Positions 11,543 through 19,751 of a stretch of DNA of 64,000 nt are shown here, piece by piece. Where the stretch lies: NCBI RefSeq assembly GCF_003952165.1, contig NZ_RXFT01000011.1, positions 62,001 to 126,000 of the forward strand, written 5' to 3'. Within the stretch, counting starts at the first letter, position 1; each line of letters begins with the position of its first letter. This DNA is from Variovorax guangxiensis (GTDB lineage Bacteria; Pseudomonadota; Gammaproteobacteria; Burkholderiales; Burkholderiaceae_C). The notes beneath the pieces are model-generated. The model saw only the letters and a program-made list of their open reading frames with translations, was not told where the DNA came from and ran no database searches. The translations under genes and the position numbers were made by a program.

Positions 11543-11957
11543 CGCTCGTCTTTCCTTTCCGGGCTTTGCCCGACTTGGGAGGACGCTTCTGCGTGTTCTC
11601 GACCTCGCGGTAGTGGTCGATCTTGAGCGACAGCGCCTGCATGGATTGCTGCAGCGCCGCCACCTTGGCCTGAACCTCGGCGAGATGCCGTTCGAGCATC
11701 TCGCGCCGTTCGCCGACGCTGGCGTCCCCCTGGCTTCGAAGCCTGACGAAGGCCTGCATGCCCTGGATGGACATGCCGGTCTCGCGCAGGCGCAACAGGA
11801 AATCCAGCAAGTCCATGTCGGCGCTCGCATAGCGCCGCTGACCGCCCGGTGCACGGGGCACCGCCGCGATGAGCCCGATGCGCTCGTAATACCGCAGCGT
11901 GTAGGCCGTGAGGCCGGTTCGTTCAGCGACTTCCGCGATGGTCAGGCTGGTTTCCAT
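11460..11957 (-). CDS. MerR-family transcriptional regulator
   Basis: This 165-aa regulator has an N-terminal winged helix (LTIAEVAERTGLTAYTLRYYERIGLI) followed by RRYASADMDLLDFLLRLRETGMSI and a long dimerisation helix to about residue 120 (LSLKIDHYREVE). No Cys-based metal site is seen, so it is likely an effector-sensing rather than metal-sensing MerR. The last 40 residues are basic/Pro-rich and overlap the downstream CMD start, so they may not be functionally constrained. A 19-bp-spacer promoter lies just upstream, indicating autoregulation and control of the CMD-like gene. Confidence 0.9.
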   Translation of the reverse strand: METSLTIAEVAERTGLTAYTLRYYERIGLIAAVPRAPGGQRRYASADMDLLDFLLRLRETGMSIQGMQAFVRLRSQGDASVGERREMLERHLAEVQAKVAALQQSMQALSLKIDHYREVENTQKRPPKSGKARKGKTSDDEHTEPGPKRQPALHAWPGQAPGDRR

Positions 11958-11964
11958 GGCGTCG

Positions 11965-11995
11965 ATTCTCGAAATTGGAGCGCGCTCTAAGTCAA
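11965..11995 (-). promoter_or_regulatory. MerR-type promoter (-35 TTGACT, 19-bp spacer, -10 GAGAAT)
   Basis: On the minus strand TTGACT (11995-11990) and GAGAAT (11970-11965) are separated by 19 bp, the over-long spacer that MerR proteins correct by twisting DNA. The spacer centres on the palindrome GAGCGCGCTC (11978-11987), which extends to a 16-bp dyad with one mismatched pair. The -10 box ends 8 bp before the MerR ATG, implying a very short leader or leaderless transcript. Confidence 0.85.
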
Positions 11996-12008
11996 GCGCT
12001 TTGTCGAA

Positions 12009-13790
12009 CTATTTTTGAAAAGGGGCAAAGTCGGCATCGATCCAGCCGCGCAGGCTGTTGACGAAGGCGAGGGCCTGCACGCGGGGCAGATCGTCCACGC
12101 GCACGACCGCTTCGGCAAGCTGGCCGCTGCGCAGGCGATTGGCGCGGCCGATGCCGCCGAGCAGCCCGCAGCGCAGCGGCGGCGTGACCCAGCGGCTGTC
12201 CAGCAGCAGGGCGATGTTGCCACGCGTGCATTCGGTGATCTCGCCGTCGCGGTTCCACAGCAGCGTGTCGAACGCGCCGGGTTCCGTGGGCGCGAGGGCT
12301 TCGTAGTGGGCGCGGCGGGTGGTCTTGAAGCGGGTGAACTCGCTGTGGGCCTCGCCGAAAGGGCGCGTGGCGAGCTGCAGGCGCACGCGCGCGGGCGGGG
12401 CTTCCATCGCGAAGGCTTCGGCGCGCGGCGTGCCTTGTGCGTCGAGCAGCAGGCGCACACGCCACATGCCCGTGGCGTGCCGGGCCTTCAGATCGTCGAG
12501 GCAGAAGGCAGCCGACGCCTGGTTCCACGGGCGCTCGAAATGCGCGGCTGCGATCGCCATGCGCGCCAGATGGGCCGGTGCGTCGCGGATTTCGCCATCC
12601 ACCAGCGCGAGGGTTTCGAGCAGGTCGAACGGTGGCCCGGATGCCCGGCCCGCCCGGTCCAGAAAGGCCCGCTTGTGCCGCCATTCCTCCCACTCCGCAT
12701 CGGCCCGGGCATCGGCCGTGATGCCGCTGCCGATGCCGCAGCGCGCCTGCGCGCCGCGCAATGTCACGGTGCGGATCGGCACGTTGAAGATCGCATGGCC
12801 GCCGGGCTGCACGACGCCCACCGCGCCGCAGTAAACGCCGCGCGCCTCGGGCTCCAGCTCGCGGATCATGCGCATCGCGCTCACCTTGGGCGCGCCGGTG
12901 ATGGAGCCGCACGGGAACAGCGCCGCGAACGCGTCGGCCAGCGTCGTGCCTTCGCGCACGAGGGCTTCCACGTCCGACGTCATCTGCCACACGGTAGGCA
13001 GCGCCTCGGTGTGGAAGAGGCGTGGCACGCGCACCGAGAAGGGCTTGGCCACGCGCGAGAGGTCGTTGCGGATCAGGTCCACGATCATCACGTTCTCGGC
13101 CCGCTCCTTGGGCACGGTGCGAAGCCGTCGGGCCAGAGCCTCGTCCTCGGCGGGCGTGGCGCCGCGCGGGGCCGTGCCCTTCATCGGGCGCGTCAGGATG
13201 CGTTCGCCCTGCCAGTCGAAGAAAAGCTCGGGCGACACCGACAGAAGCTGCTCCTCGCCGGTGTCGATGAAGGCGGCATAGCCGTCAGGCTGCGCCTGCC
13301 GCAGCGCCATGAACAGGGCCAGCGGCTCGCCGGGGAAGTCGGCGTGCAGCGCGGCGGTGTAGTTGAGCTGGTAGAGCTCGCCGTTGGAGATCGCGCGGTG
13401 GATGGCCTGCATGCGGCTGTCGAAGTCCGCCCGAGAGAGACCGAGCTGCCAGTCGAGCGACGCAGGAGCTTCGTTGTCCGTGGCTTCGGGCCAGGGCAGG
13501 GCTTCGTCGTGCACGCCGAACCATGCCAGCGGTCCATCCGCCGCATGCACCGCGAACGCGCGGTCGAACGCTGCCGCCGCTTCGTAGCGCAGATAGCCCA
13601 CGCACCAACGCCCCTCGCGCGCCAGCGCTTCGACGGCGTCGAGCACAGGCCGCACCTCGTCGGCGGTGCGCGCCACCAGCACGCGTGAAGGCTCGCCGAA
13701 ACCCAGCCGCAGCCGGCCGCCGGTGCCGAGCGGCTGTGCGAAGTCGATCAGCGTGCGCAATGTCCCGGGCCGGGCCTCGTCAGGTGGCAT
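12009..13790 (-). CDS. pabB: Aminodeoxychorismate synthase component I fused to aminodeoxychorismate lyase (PabB-PabC)
   Basis: This 593-aa bifunctional enzyme converts chorismate to 4-amino-4-deoxychorismate and then p-aminobenzoate for folate. The N-terminal part (to about residue 330) is the chorismate-binding domain, with GEEQLLSVSPELFF, MKGTAPRG, SGSITGAPK-like CGSITGAPKVSAM and CGIGSGITADA. The C-terminal part (about 350-593) is a PLP lyase of the branched-chain aminotransferase fold, with the expected catalytic Lys in TRFKTTRRAHYEAL and the phosphate-binding ITECTRGNIAL. The glutamine amidotransferase subunit (PabA) is not in the window. The start overlaps the upstream TAXI gene stop by 11 nt. 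Confidence 0.92.
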   Translation of the reverse strand: MPPDEARPGTLRTLIDFAQPLGTGGRLRLGFGEPSRVLVARTADEVRPVLDAVEALAREGRWCVGYLRYEAAAAFDRAFAVHAADGPLAWFGVHDEALPWPEATDNEAPASLDWQLGLSRADFDSRMQAIHRAISNGELYQLNYTAALHADFPGEPLALFMALRQAQPDGYAAFIDTGEEQLLSVSPELFFDWQGERILTRPMKGTAPRGATPAEDEALARRLRTVPKERAENVMIVDLIRNDLSRVAKPFSVRVPRLFHTEALPTVWQMTSDVEALVREGTTLADAFAALFPCGSITGAPKVSAMRMIRELEPEARGVYCGAVGVVQPGGHAIFNVPIRTVTLRGAQARCGIGSGITADARADAEWEEWRHKRAFLDRAGRASGPPFDLLETLALVDGEIRDAPAHLARMAIAAAHFERPWNQASAAFCLDDLKARHATGMWRVRLLLDAQGTPRAEAFAMEAPPARVRLQLATRPFGEAHSEFTRFKTTRRAHYEALAPTEPGAFDTLLWNRDGEITECTRGNIALLLDSRWVTPPLRCGLLGGIGRANRLRSGQLAEAVVRVDDLPRVQALAFVNSLRGWIDADFAPFQK

Positions 13791-15168
13791 CGTTCGCGGC
13801 GGTTTCAGGGGCCACTTCGGTCGCGGCGCCCTGCGGTGTCCTGGCCAGCACCCGCTTGCGCACCGCGTAGATGTTGTTGCGCAGCGCATAGAGCTCGTCG
13901 GCGTACGACAGCGGCACCGCCACCTTGTTGACCACGCGGTCGAGCTGGTCGAGGTCTTCGAGCAGTTCCTTCTGCTCGCCCTTCTGTGCGTCGACCTTCG
14001 CCTCGATGTCGCGCAGCCGCGCATACCAGCGGAACACGCGCCGGCGCACGCGGAACTGGTACAGCGGCGGCACCACGCGGCTCAGCGGCAGCATCAGCAC
14101 CAGCAGGCCGCCGAGCACCAGCCACATGCGCTCCACGAGGTTGCTGGCCCAGAAGGGCAGGTAGCGCTGCCACACCGGCGGCGTGCCGTTGATGGCGCGG
14201 TCGCCCTCGGGGCTCACCGGCAGTTCGCTGGTGCGGGTGTTGGGGAAGTCGCGCGCGCGGTTGAACCAGCCGGCGCCGCTGTGCACCGACTGCGCCGCCT
14301 GCGCGAAGAGCTGGCGCAGCGCGGGGTGGGTCTCGTCGCGCGACAGCAGCGAGGTGGTGGCCGCGAGCAGCGACATGTCGTGCGGCGGCATGTCCTTCGA
14401 CAGGTCGATCATCCCGCGCGGCAGCGTCACGGCCGAGAGGAAGGGAAAGCGCCGCGAGTAGGCGTCGGCCTGACCGAAGTCCATGAGCTTGATCGAGTCG
14501 GAGCGCAGCAGCCTCTGCACCTGCGGCGACTGCGGCGCGGAAGACAGCACGATGGCGTCGAGGATGCCGGCTTCCAGCGCCTCGGCGGCCGAGGCCTGTT
14601 CCAGGTTAGACAGCAGCAGGTCGTCGGGCCCGAGCCTGTTGGCCTTGAGCATGCGCTCCATGATGTCCGGCAGCCCGCTGCCGGGCAGGTCGACGTTCAC
14701 GCGCAGGCCGCGCAACTGGGCGAGCGAGGTCAGCGTGGCGGTCTTGCGGTCGATCTTCTGGGCCGAGTCGGTGCGGTAGAAGAGCCAGATCGGCTCGTAG
14801 AAGAGGCTGCCCAGCGAGGTGAGGCCGGCTTCCTCGTCGGCCTTCGGGTCGGCGCTGCCCCCGCGCACGAAGCCCACGTCGGCGCCGCCGGTGCGCAGCA
14901 GCTGCAGGTTCTCGGTCGAGCCCGAGGTGGCCTTGAGCTCCACCTCGATGCCGTTGTGCCTGAGCGCCTCGGCATAGCGCTTGCCGAACTGGGCGTAGGC
15001 GCTGCCCGTTGGGCCGGTGGCCAGCGTCACGTGCTTGGGCGGCTGCGGCTGCAGCCACCAGTAGGCCGCGACCAGCAGCCCGATGACGATGAACACGATC
15101 GGCCCCGCCGAAGCGATCAGGTCGCGGATCGACAGCAGTATCAGCTTCAGGGTTCTGGGGAACGCCAT
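13780..15168 (-). CDS. TAXI-family solute-binding protein with membrane anchors
   Basis: This 462-aa protein has a TAXI (NMT1-like) periplasmic binding domain at about 45-330 (LATGPTGSAYAQFGKRYAEAL, ATSGSTENLQLLRTGGADVGFV). An N-terminal membrane segment lies at about 17-43. A second membrane segment near 345-370 (MWLVLGGLLVLMLPLSRVV) is followed by an acidic/basic coiled-coil tail (DAQKGEQKELLEDLDQLD). Classical TAXI proteins are free periplasmic partners of DctM-type permeases; here no permease gene is adjacent. The two-membrane form may be a sensor or tethered binder. It lies between the P1 peptidase and pabB genes on the same strand. Confidence 0.82.
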   Translation of the reverse strand: MAFPRTLKLILLSIRDLIASAGPIVFIVIGLLVAAYWWLQPQPPKHVTLATGPTGSAYAQFGKRYAEALRHNGIEVELKATSGSTENLQLLRTGGADVGFVRGGSADPKADEEAGLTSLGSLFYEPIWLFYRTDSAQKIDRKTATLTSLAQLRGLRVNVDLPGSGLPDIMERMLKANRLGPDDLLLSNLEQASAAEALEAGILDAIVLSSAPQSPQVQRLLRSDSIKLMDFGQADAYSRRFPFLSAVTLPRGMIDLSKDMPPHDMSLLAATTSLLSRDETHPALRQLFAQAAQSVHSGAGWFNRARDFPNTRTSELPVSPEGDRAINGTPPVWQRYLPFWASNLVERMWLVLGGLLVLMLPLSRVVPPLYQFRVRRRVFRWYARLRDIEAKVDAQKGEQKELLEDLDQLDRVVNKVAVPLSYADELYALRNNIYAVRKRVLARTPQGAATEVAPETAANDAT

Positions 15169-15185
15169 GGTGATGCCTCCCGTTG

Positions 15186-16217
15186 TCAGCCGCGCGCCTT
15201 GCCGAGATCCGCCGCGCAGGGAATGTGCAGCTCGCCCACCGTCACCGTGCGAGCCGCGTGCACCGCGCGCAGCGTGGCGATGGCGACGGCCTCGGCGGCC
15301 ATGGTGCTCAGCACCGTCATGCCGGGGGCGTCGCCCTCCAGCGGCACGCGGCCGGTAGCCAGCGCGAACAGCGTGTCGCCGTCGCTCATGGTGTGCACCG
15401 GGTTGATGGCGCGTGCCAGGCCGTCGTGCGCCACCGTGGCGAGCCGGTTGGCCTGCACCTTGGTCAGCACCGCGTCGGTGGCGATCACGCCGATGGTGGT
15501 GTTGGTGCCCGCGAGCAGCGGCTTGGGGCTCAGGCCGCGCAGCAGCGCGCGGCGGGTGTCGAGCAGCGCATTGCCGTCCTCGGTGCGCGCGCCGGCCACG
15601 GGCTGGCCGGTGTCGTGGTCGATCACGTCGCCCAGCGAGTTCACGGCAATCAGCGCACCCACCGTGACGCCGCCCACCTTGACCGATGCGGTGCCGACGC
15701 CGCCTTTCATCGCGCGGTGCACGCCGAAGAGCTTGCCCACCAGCGCGCCGGTGCCGGCGCCCACGTTGCCCTCGGCGGGCGCTGCGGTGCTGGCGGCTTC
15801 GCAGGCCGCATAGCCGGCGGCCGCGTCGGGACGGATGCGCGCGTCGCCCAAGGGCAGGTCGAACAGCACGGCGGCCGGCACGATGGGCAGGGTGCCGAAG
15901 CGCACGTCCATGCCGATGCCGCGTTCCTCCATCCAGCGCATCGCGCCTTCGGCGGACGCCAGGCCCCAGGCGCTGCCGCCCGCGAGCATCACCGCGTGCA
16001 CCTGCTGCACGAGGTTGCCGGGCGAGAGCAGGTCGGTCTCGCGCGTGCCGGGCGCGGCGCCGCGAACGTCCACGCCGGCCACCGCGCCTTCGCGCGCCAT
16101 GATCACGGTGCAGCCGGTGGGACGGCGGGTTTCGGTGAAATGGCCGACCTCGATGCCGGCGACGTCGGTGATGGCACCGGCGGAATGGGAGAGGAGGGAG
16201 GAAGACGGTGCTGACAT
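15186..16217 (-). CDS. P1-family (DmpA-like) peptidase
   Basis: This 343-aa N-terminal-nucleophile hydrolase belongs to the family of L-aminopeptidase/D-Ala-esterase DmpA and beta-aminopeptidases. It has the family start GAITDVAGIEVGHFTETRRPTG and LAGGSAWGLASAEGAMRWMEE. The self-cleavage site is in GTNTTIGVIATDA near residue 235, where the proenzyme is cut to expose the nucleophilic Thr. No signal peptide is present. It sits 17 bp upstream of the TAXI gene and is divergent from a DadA-like oxidoreductase, which suggests a role in degrading D- or beta-amino-acid peptides, though that is inferred. Confidence 0.88.
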   Translation of the reverse strand: MSAPSSSLLSHSAGAITDVAGIEVGHFTETRRPTGCTVIMAREGAVAGVDVRGAAPGTRETDLLSPGNLVQQVHAVMLAGGSAWGLASAEGAMRWMEERGIGMDVRFGTLPIVPAAVLFDLPLGDARIRPDAAAGYAACEAASTAAPAEGNVGAGTGALVGKLFGVHRAMKGGVGTASVKVGGVTVGALIAVNSLGDVIDHDTGQPVAGARTEDGNALLDTRRALLRGLSPKPLLAGTNTTIGVIATDAVLTKVQANRLATVAHDGLARAINPVHTMSDGDTLFALATGRVPLEGDAPGMTVLSTMAAEAVAIATLRAVHAARTVTVGELHIPCAADLGKARG

Positions 16218-16258
16218 GGCGGCCGATTATGAGACCGCACCCTCTACCATCGCCGGCC

Positions 16259-17557
16259 ATGACGGTTGCAAGAAGTTTCTCTTCCCCCGGCGGGGTTCGC
16301 CACGTGGTGGTGATCGGCGCGGGCGCGGTCGGCAGCGCCACCGCCATCGAGGCGCTGCGCGCGGGCCTGCGCGTGCCGGTGCTGGAGCCCGGCGAGCCGG
16401 GCGGCCAGCACGCCACCAGCTACGGCAATGCCGGCTGGCTTTCGTCGCACTCGGTGGTGCCGCCCGCGCTGCCGGGCGCATGGCGCAAGGTGCCGGGCTG
16501 GCTGGCCGATCCGCTCGGCCCGCTGGCCCTGCGCTGGCGCTACCTGCCGCGCGCCTTGCCGTGGCTGCTGCGCTACCTGGCTTCAGGCTGGACCGAGGCG
16601 CGCGTGCAGCGCACGGCCGACGCGCTTCGCACGCTGCTGGCCGATGCGCCTGCGCTGCATGCGCGGCTGGCAGCCGAAGCCGGCGTGCCCCAGCTCATCG
16701 AGCAGCGCGGGCTGCTGCATGCCTACCGCTCGCGCGCCGAGTTCGACGGCGACGCGCTGGGCTGGCGCGTGCGCCGGCGCACCGGCGTGCAGTGGGAGGA
16801 ATGGCCGCAGGACGAACTCCGCCGCCGCGAGCCCGACCTGGATGCGCGCTACACGCTCGGCATCTTCGTGCCCGAGGCCGGCCACTGCCGCGACCCGGGC
16901 CGCTACGTGGCTGAGCTGGCACGGCATGCGCTCGACGCGGGCGCCGAGCGCATTGCGGCTCGCGCGTCTGGTTTCCGCATCGAGGGCGGCCGCCTGCGAG
17001 CCGTGCTCACCGATACCGGCGAGATCGCCTGCGACGCCGCCGCCATCTGCGCCGGTGCCCGCTCGGGCCCGCTGGCGGCGGCGGCCGGCTCGGCGGTGCC
17101 TCTGGAATCGGAGCGCGGCTACCACGTGGTCGTCGAAGACGCCAAGGCCGGCCCGCGCACGCCGACCATGGTGGCCGACGGCAAGCTCATCGCGCACTGG
17201 ATGGACGGCGGCCTGCGCGCGGCCGGGCAGGTGGAGATCGCGGGCCTCGAAGCCGCGCCGGACTGGCGCCGCGCCGAGATCCTGCACGCGCATCTGCAAT
17301 CGATGTTTCCCTCGCTTGTACGGCCCGCATCGGGGGCGGTCACCGTGAAGCACTGGCTGGGGCATCGCCCGAGCCTGCCCGATGGCTTGCCCTGCATCGG
17401 GCCGGCTGCCGCGACGCCCGACATCGTGCTGGCCTTCGGCCATGGCCATGTCGGCCTGTGCGGCTCGGCGCGCACGGGGCGGCTAGCGGCGCAGTTGCTC
17501 GCGGGCACCGATCCGGAGACTCCGCTGGCGCCATTCGACCCGGCGCGCTTCTACTAG
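16259..17557 (+). CDS. DadA-like FAD-dependent amino-acid oxidoreductase
   Basis: This 432-aa flavoenzyme of the DAO family has an N-terminal Rossmann motif (VVVIGAGAVGSATAIEAL) and the DadA-like HATSYGNAGWLSSHSVVPPALPG. The C-terminal FAD/substrate region includes KHWLGHRPSLPDGLPCIGP and FGHGHVGLCGSARTG. These features match D-amino-acid dehydrogenase small subunits. The ATG at 16259 is preferred; an ATG at 16208 would overlap the divergent P1 peptidase gene. Its stop codon and that of the convergent LysR gene share the tetranucleotide CTAG. Confidence 0.87.
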   Translation: MTVARSFSSPGGVRHVVVIGAGAVGSATAIEALRAGLRVPVLEPGEPGGQHATSYGNAGWLSSHSVVPPALPGAWRKVPGWLADPLGPLALRWRYLPRALPWLLRYLASGWTEARVQRTADALRTLLADAPALHARLAAEAGVPQLIEQRGLLHAYRSRAEFDGDALGWRVRRRTGVQWEEWPQDELRRREPDLDARYTLGIFVPEAGHCRDPGRYVAELARHALDAGAERIAARASGFRIEGGRLRAVLTDTGEIACDAAAICAGARSGPLAAAAGSAVPLESERGYHVVVEDAKAGPRTPTMVADGKLIAHWMDGGLRAAGQVEIAGLEAAPDWRRAEILHAHLQSMFPSLVRPASGAVTVKHWLGHRPSLPDGLPCIGPAAATPDIVLAFGHGHVGLCGSARTGRLAAQLLAGTDPETPLAPFDPARFY

Positions 17558-18450
17558 AACGCGGCGCGTTCCAGCTCGGCGAGCAGGGCGCGCGTCGCAC
17601 GGCTGAGAAACGCCGAGCGGCGCACCACGCACGCCACGGGCACGCGCACGTCGAGATCGTCGATGCGGATCAGCGCGAGGCTGCCCCGCGCGACTTCTTC
17701 CGCGATGCCGCTTGCCTGCAGGAAGGCGAGGCCGAATCCCGCCTCCACCAGCCGCTTCTGCGCCGTGAGGCTGTCGACCGCACTCCAGTCGATGCGCTCC
17801 ACGCCCCGCACGAGGAACTGCGAAAAGATCGCCTCCGCATGCGGCTCGGTGCGCCGGGGCGGCTGCGGAAAGGCCAGCCACCGCTCCTTCGAGAGCCGCA
17901 CCAGCGACTTCAGACGCCTGCCCGCCAGCGGATGCGACGGCGCGCAGGCCACCACCAGCTGCTCGTTGTGGATGACCTTGCACAGCAGGTCCGGCGACGG
18001 GTCTTCGTAGTAGCGCAGCCCCACTGCCACGTCGCTCGCGCGCACCTTCTCGCTGACCTCGGCGCTGGTGGCCGTCTGCAGGCGGATGTCGAGGCCGGGC
18101 AGCGAGGTCCGCAGCTTCGCGAGCACCGCCGCGAGGCCCGAGCTTGCCAGCGTGCCGACGGCGGCGATGTGCACCGTTCCCGCCGCGTCGGATTTCGCGG
18201 CCTGCACGGCGGCCACCGCGTCGCCCAGCGCTGCAGCGACCTTCTCCGCATGCGGCAGCAGCGCCTCGCCCGCCTGGCTCAGCCGCAGCCCCCGGCCCAC
18301 GCGCTCGAAGAGCGGGGCGTCGAGCTCCTCTTCAAGCAGCGCCAGGCGGCGGCTGATGGCCGACTGCGTGCGCGAGAGGGCGGTCGCGGCGGCCGACACG
18401 CCGCCTTGCCGGTGGACCGTCAGGAATGTGGCGAGGGCTTCCGAGTCCAT
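17554..18450 (-). CDS. LysR-family transcriptional regulator
   Basis: This 298-aa regulator has the N-terminal winged helix (ALATFLTVHRQGGVSAAATALSRTQSAISRRLALLEEELDAPLFERVGRG) and a two-lobe periplasmic-binding-like effector domain from about residue 90. It is divergent from the PEP mutase/isocitrate lyase-like gene at 18558 across 107 bp, the classical layout for LysR control of a neighbour. The effector is unknown. Confidence 0.92.
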   Translation of the reverse strand: MDSEALATFLTVHRQGGVSAAATALSRTQSAISRRLALLEEELDAPLFERVGRGLRLSQAGEALLPHAEKVAAALGDAVAAVQAAKSDAAGTVHIAAVGTLASSGLAAVLAKLRTSLPGLDIRLQTATSAEVSEKVRASDVAVGLRYYEDPSPDLLCKVIHNEQLVVACAPSHPLAGRRLKSLVRLSKERWLAFPQPPRRTEPHAEAIFSQFLVRGVERIDWSAVDSLTAQKRLVEAGFGLAFLQASGIAEEVARGSLALIRIDDLDVRVPVACVVRRSAFLSRATRALLAELERAAF

Positions 18451-18557
18451 GTGGCGAATCCATGCAAAGAATCGATGGGTTGAAGAAATATTATGCGTTT
18501 GACGCGTGCCACAGCGGCCGCGACGATCGGGCCTTCATCGATCAAGCCGGAGCTGGA

Positions 18558-19451
18558 ATGGACCCGAAGACACGCCTGGCGCGCGGCCGCGCCTTTCTCG
18601 AACTGCACCGCGCGAATCGCGGATTCGTCATGCCCAACGCCTGGGACCCGGGCAGCGCGGTGCTGCTCGCGGCGGAGGGCTTCGAGGCGATAGGCACCAC
18701 CAGCGCGGGCATCGCGTTCTCGCTGGGCAGGCCCGACTACAACGTGAGGGACTCGCGGCTCGCGGTAGGGCGCGAGGAGATGCTGGAAGTGGTCGGGAAG
18801 ATCGCCGCAGCGGTCTCCATCCCCGTCAATGCCGATCTGGAAGCGGGCTACGGCGACGCGCCCGAAGATGTGGCCGACACGGTCCGCGTGGCGATGGATG
18901 CAGGCGCGGCTGGCGGCAATATCGAGGACACCGATGCCGCGCACGGACGCCTGTTCGACGAGCAACTGGCCGTGGCCCGCATCGCGGCCGCCCGCGCCGC
19001 CATCGATGCGGCCGGCGGCAGCTTCGTGCTGAATGCGCGCACCGACGCGTTCCAGTTTCCAGGCAACGGCGCGCTGCGCATCGCGATCCAGCGCGCCAAC
19101 CGCTTCATCGAGGCTGGCGCGGACTGCGTGTTCGTGCCCGGCGTCACCGATCCGTCGCTGGTGTCGACGCTGGCGCGCGAGATCGCGGGCCCGCTCAACA
19201 TCGTGATGGGGCTGAACGAGGCGGGCGCCAGCGCCTTCAGCCTGATCGAGGCCGGCGCCAGGCGCATCAGCGTGGGTGGTTCGATCGCGCGCTCGGCCAT
19301 GGCGCTCGTGCGGCGCAGCGCGCAGGAACTGCGCACGCTGGGAACGGTTTCCTACGCGAGCAGCCAGATCCCGCAGCGCGAGCTGAACGCGGTGTTCGAA
19401 GCCGCGCTGCGGGCCGGGCTCAGTTCGCCGGAGCTATCGACAGCACGGTGA
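18558..19451 (+). CDS. Isocitrate lyase/PEP mutase-superfamily enzyme
   Basis: This 297-aa TIM-barrel enzyme belongs to the PEP mutase/isocitrate lyase superfamily, which acts on C-C or C-P bonds of 2-oxo acids with Mg2+. Family motifs include PNAWDPGSAVLL, GTTSAGIAFSLG, the metal/substrate segment NADLEAGYGD, GGNIEDTDA and LNARTDAF. The KKCGH motif of true isocitrate lyases is absent, so it is not AceA; it may be an oxaloacetate decarboxylase or phosphonopyruvate-like enzyme. ATG 18558 has a ggag site 6 bases upstream. Its last 32 bp overlap the convergent cusF-like gene. Confidence 0.87.
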   Translation: MDPKTRLARGRAFLELHRANRGFVMPNAWDPGSAVLLAAEGFEAIGTTSAGIAFSLGRPDYNVRDSRLAVGREEMLEVVGKIAAAVSIPVNADLEAGYGDAPEDVADTVRVAMDAGAAGGNIEDTDAAHGRLFDEQLAVARIAAARAAIDAAGGSFVLNARTDAFQFPGNGALRIAIQRANRFIEAGADCVFVPGVTDPSLVSTLAREIAGPLNIVMGLNEAGASAFSLIEAGARRISVGGSIARSAMALVRRSAQELRTLGTVSYASSQIPQRELNAVFEAALRAGLSSPELSTAR

Positions 19452-19710
19452 GCGCGCCGTCGACCTTGTCGGCGGTGAACTGCACCTTGTCGCCGGGCTT
19501 CACCTTGCCGAGCAGCGCGGGGTCGCTCACGCGGAACACCATCGTCATGCCCGTCATTTCGAGGTTGGGAATGTCGCCGTGCTTCAGCGTGATCTTCTTC
19601 GCGTCGAGGTCGATCTTGCGCACCTCGCCCTCCACGGAGGGCAGGGCAGCCTGGGCGAAAGCCGCGGCGGCGAGCAGGGTGGCGGAGAGGGCAGTGAACA
19701 GTTTCTTCAT
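19420..19710 (-). CDS. CusF-like periplasmic copper-binding protein
   Basis: This 96-aa protein has a signal peptide (cleavage near AFAQA) and a small OB-fold of the CusF type, which chaperones Cu(I)/Ag(I) in the periplasm. The metal residues align as His44, Met55 and Met57 (KHGDIPNLEMTGMTM). The Trp that caps the metal in E. coli CusF is replaced here by Met52. It is the last gene of the copper operon, 41 bp after the DUF411 gene. Its 3' end overlaps the convergent gene at 18558-19451 by 32 bp. Confidence 0.88.
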   Translation of the reverse strand: MKKLFTALSATLLAAAAFAQAALPSVEGEVRKIDLDAKKITLKHGDIPNLEMTGMTMVFRVSDPALLGKVKPGDKVQFTADKVDGALTVLSIAPAN

Positions 19711-19751
19711 GATGAGTTTGCTTTCCTTGTCTGGGTGGTTCGAGGATCGAT

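Noticed and set aside
11084..11626. Plus-strand frame opposite the CMD-like gene
   Set aside because: No coding motif; composition is that of an antisense frame.
16208..16258. Upstream ATG for the DadA-like gene
   Set aside because: It would overlap the divergent P1 peptidase gene and adds residues before the conserved FAD motif.
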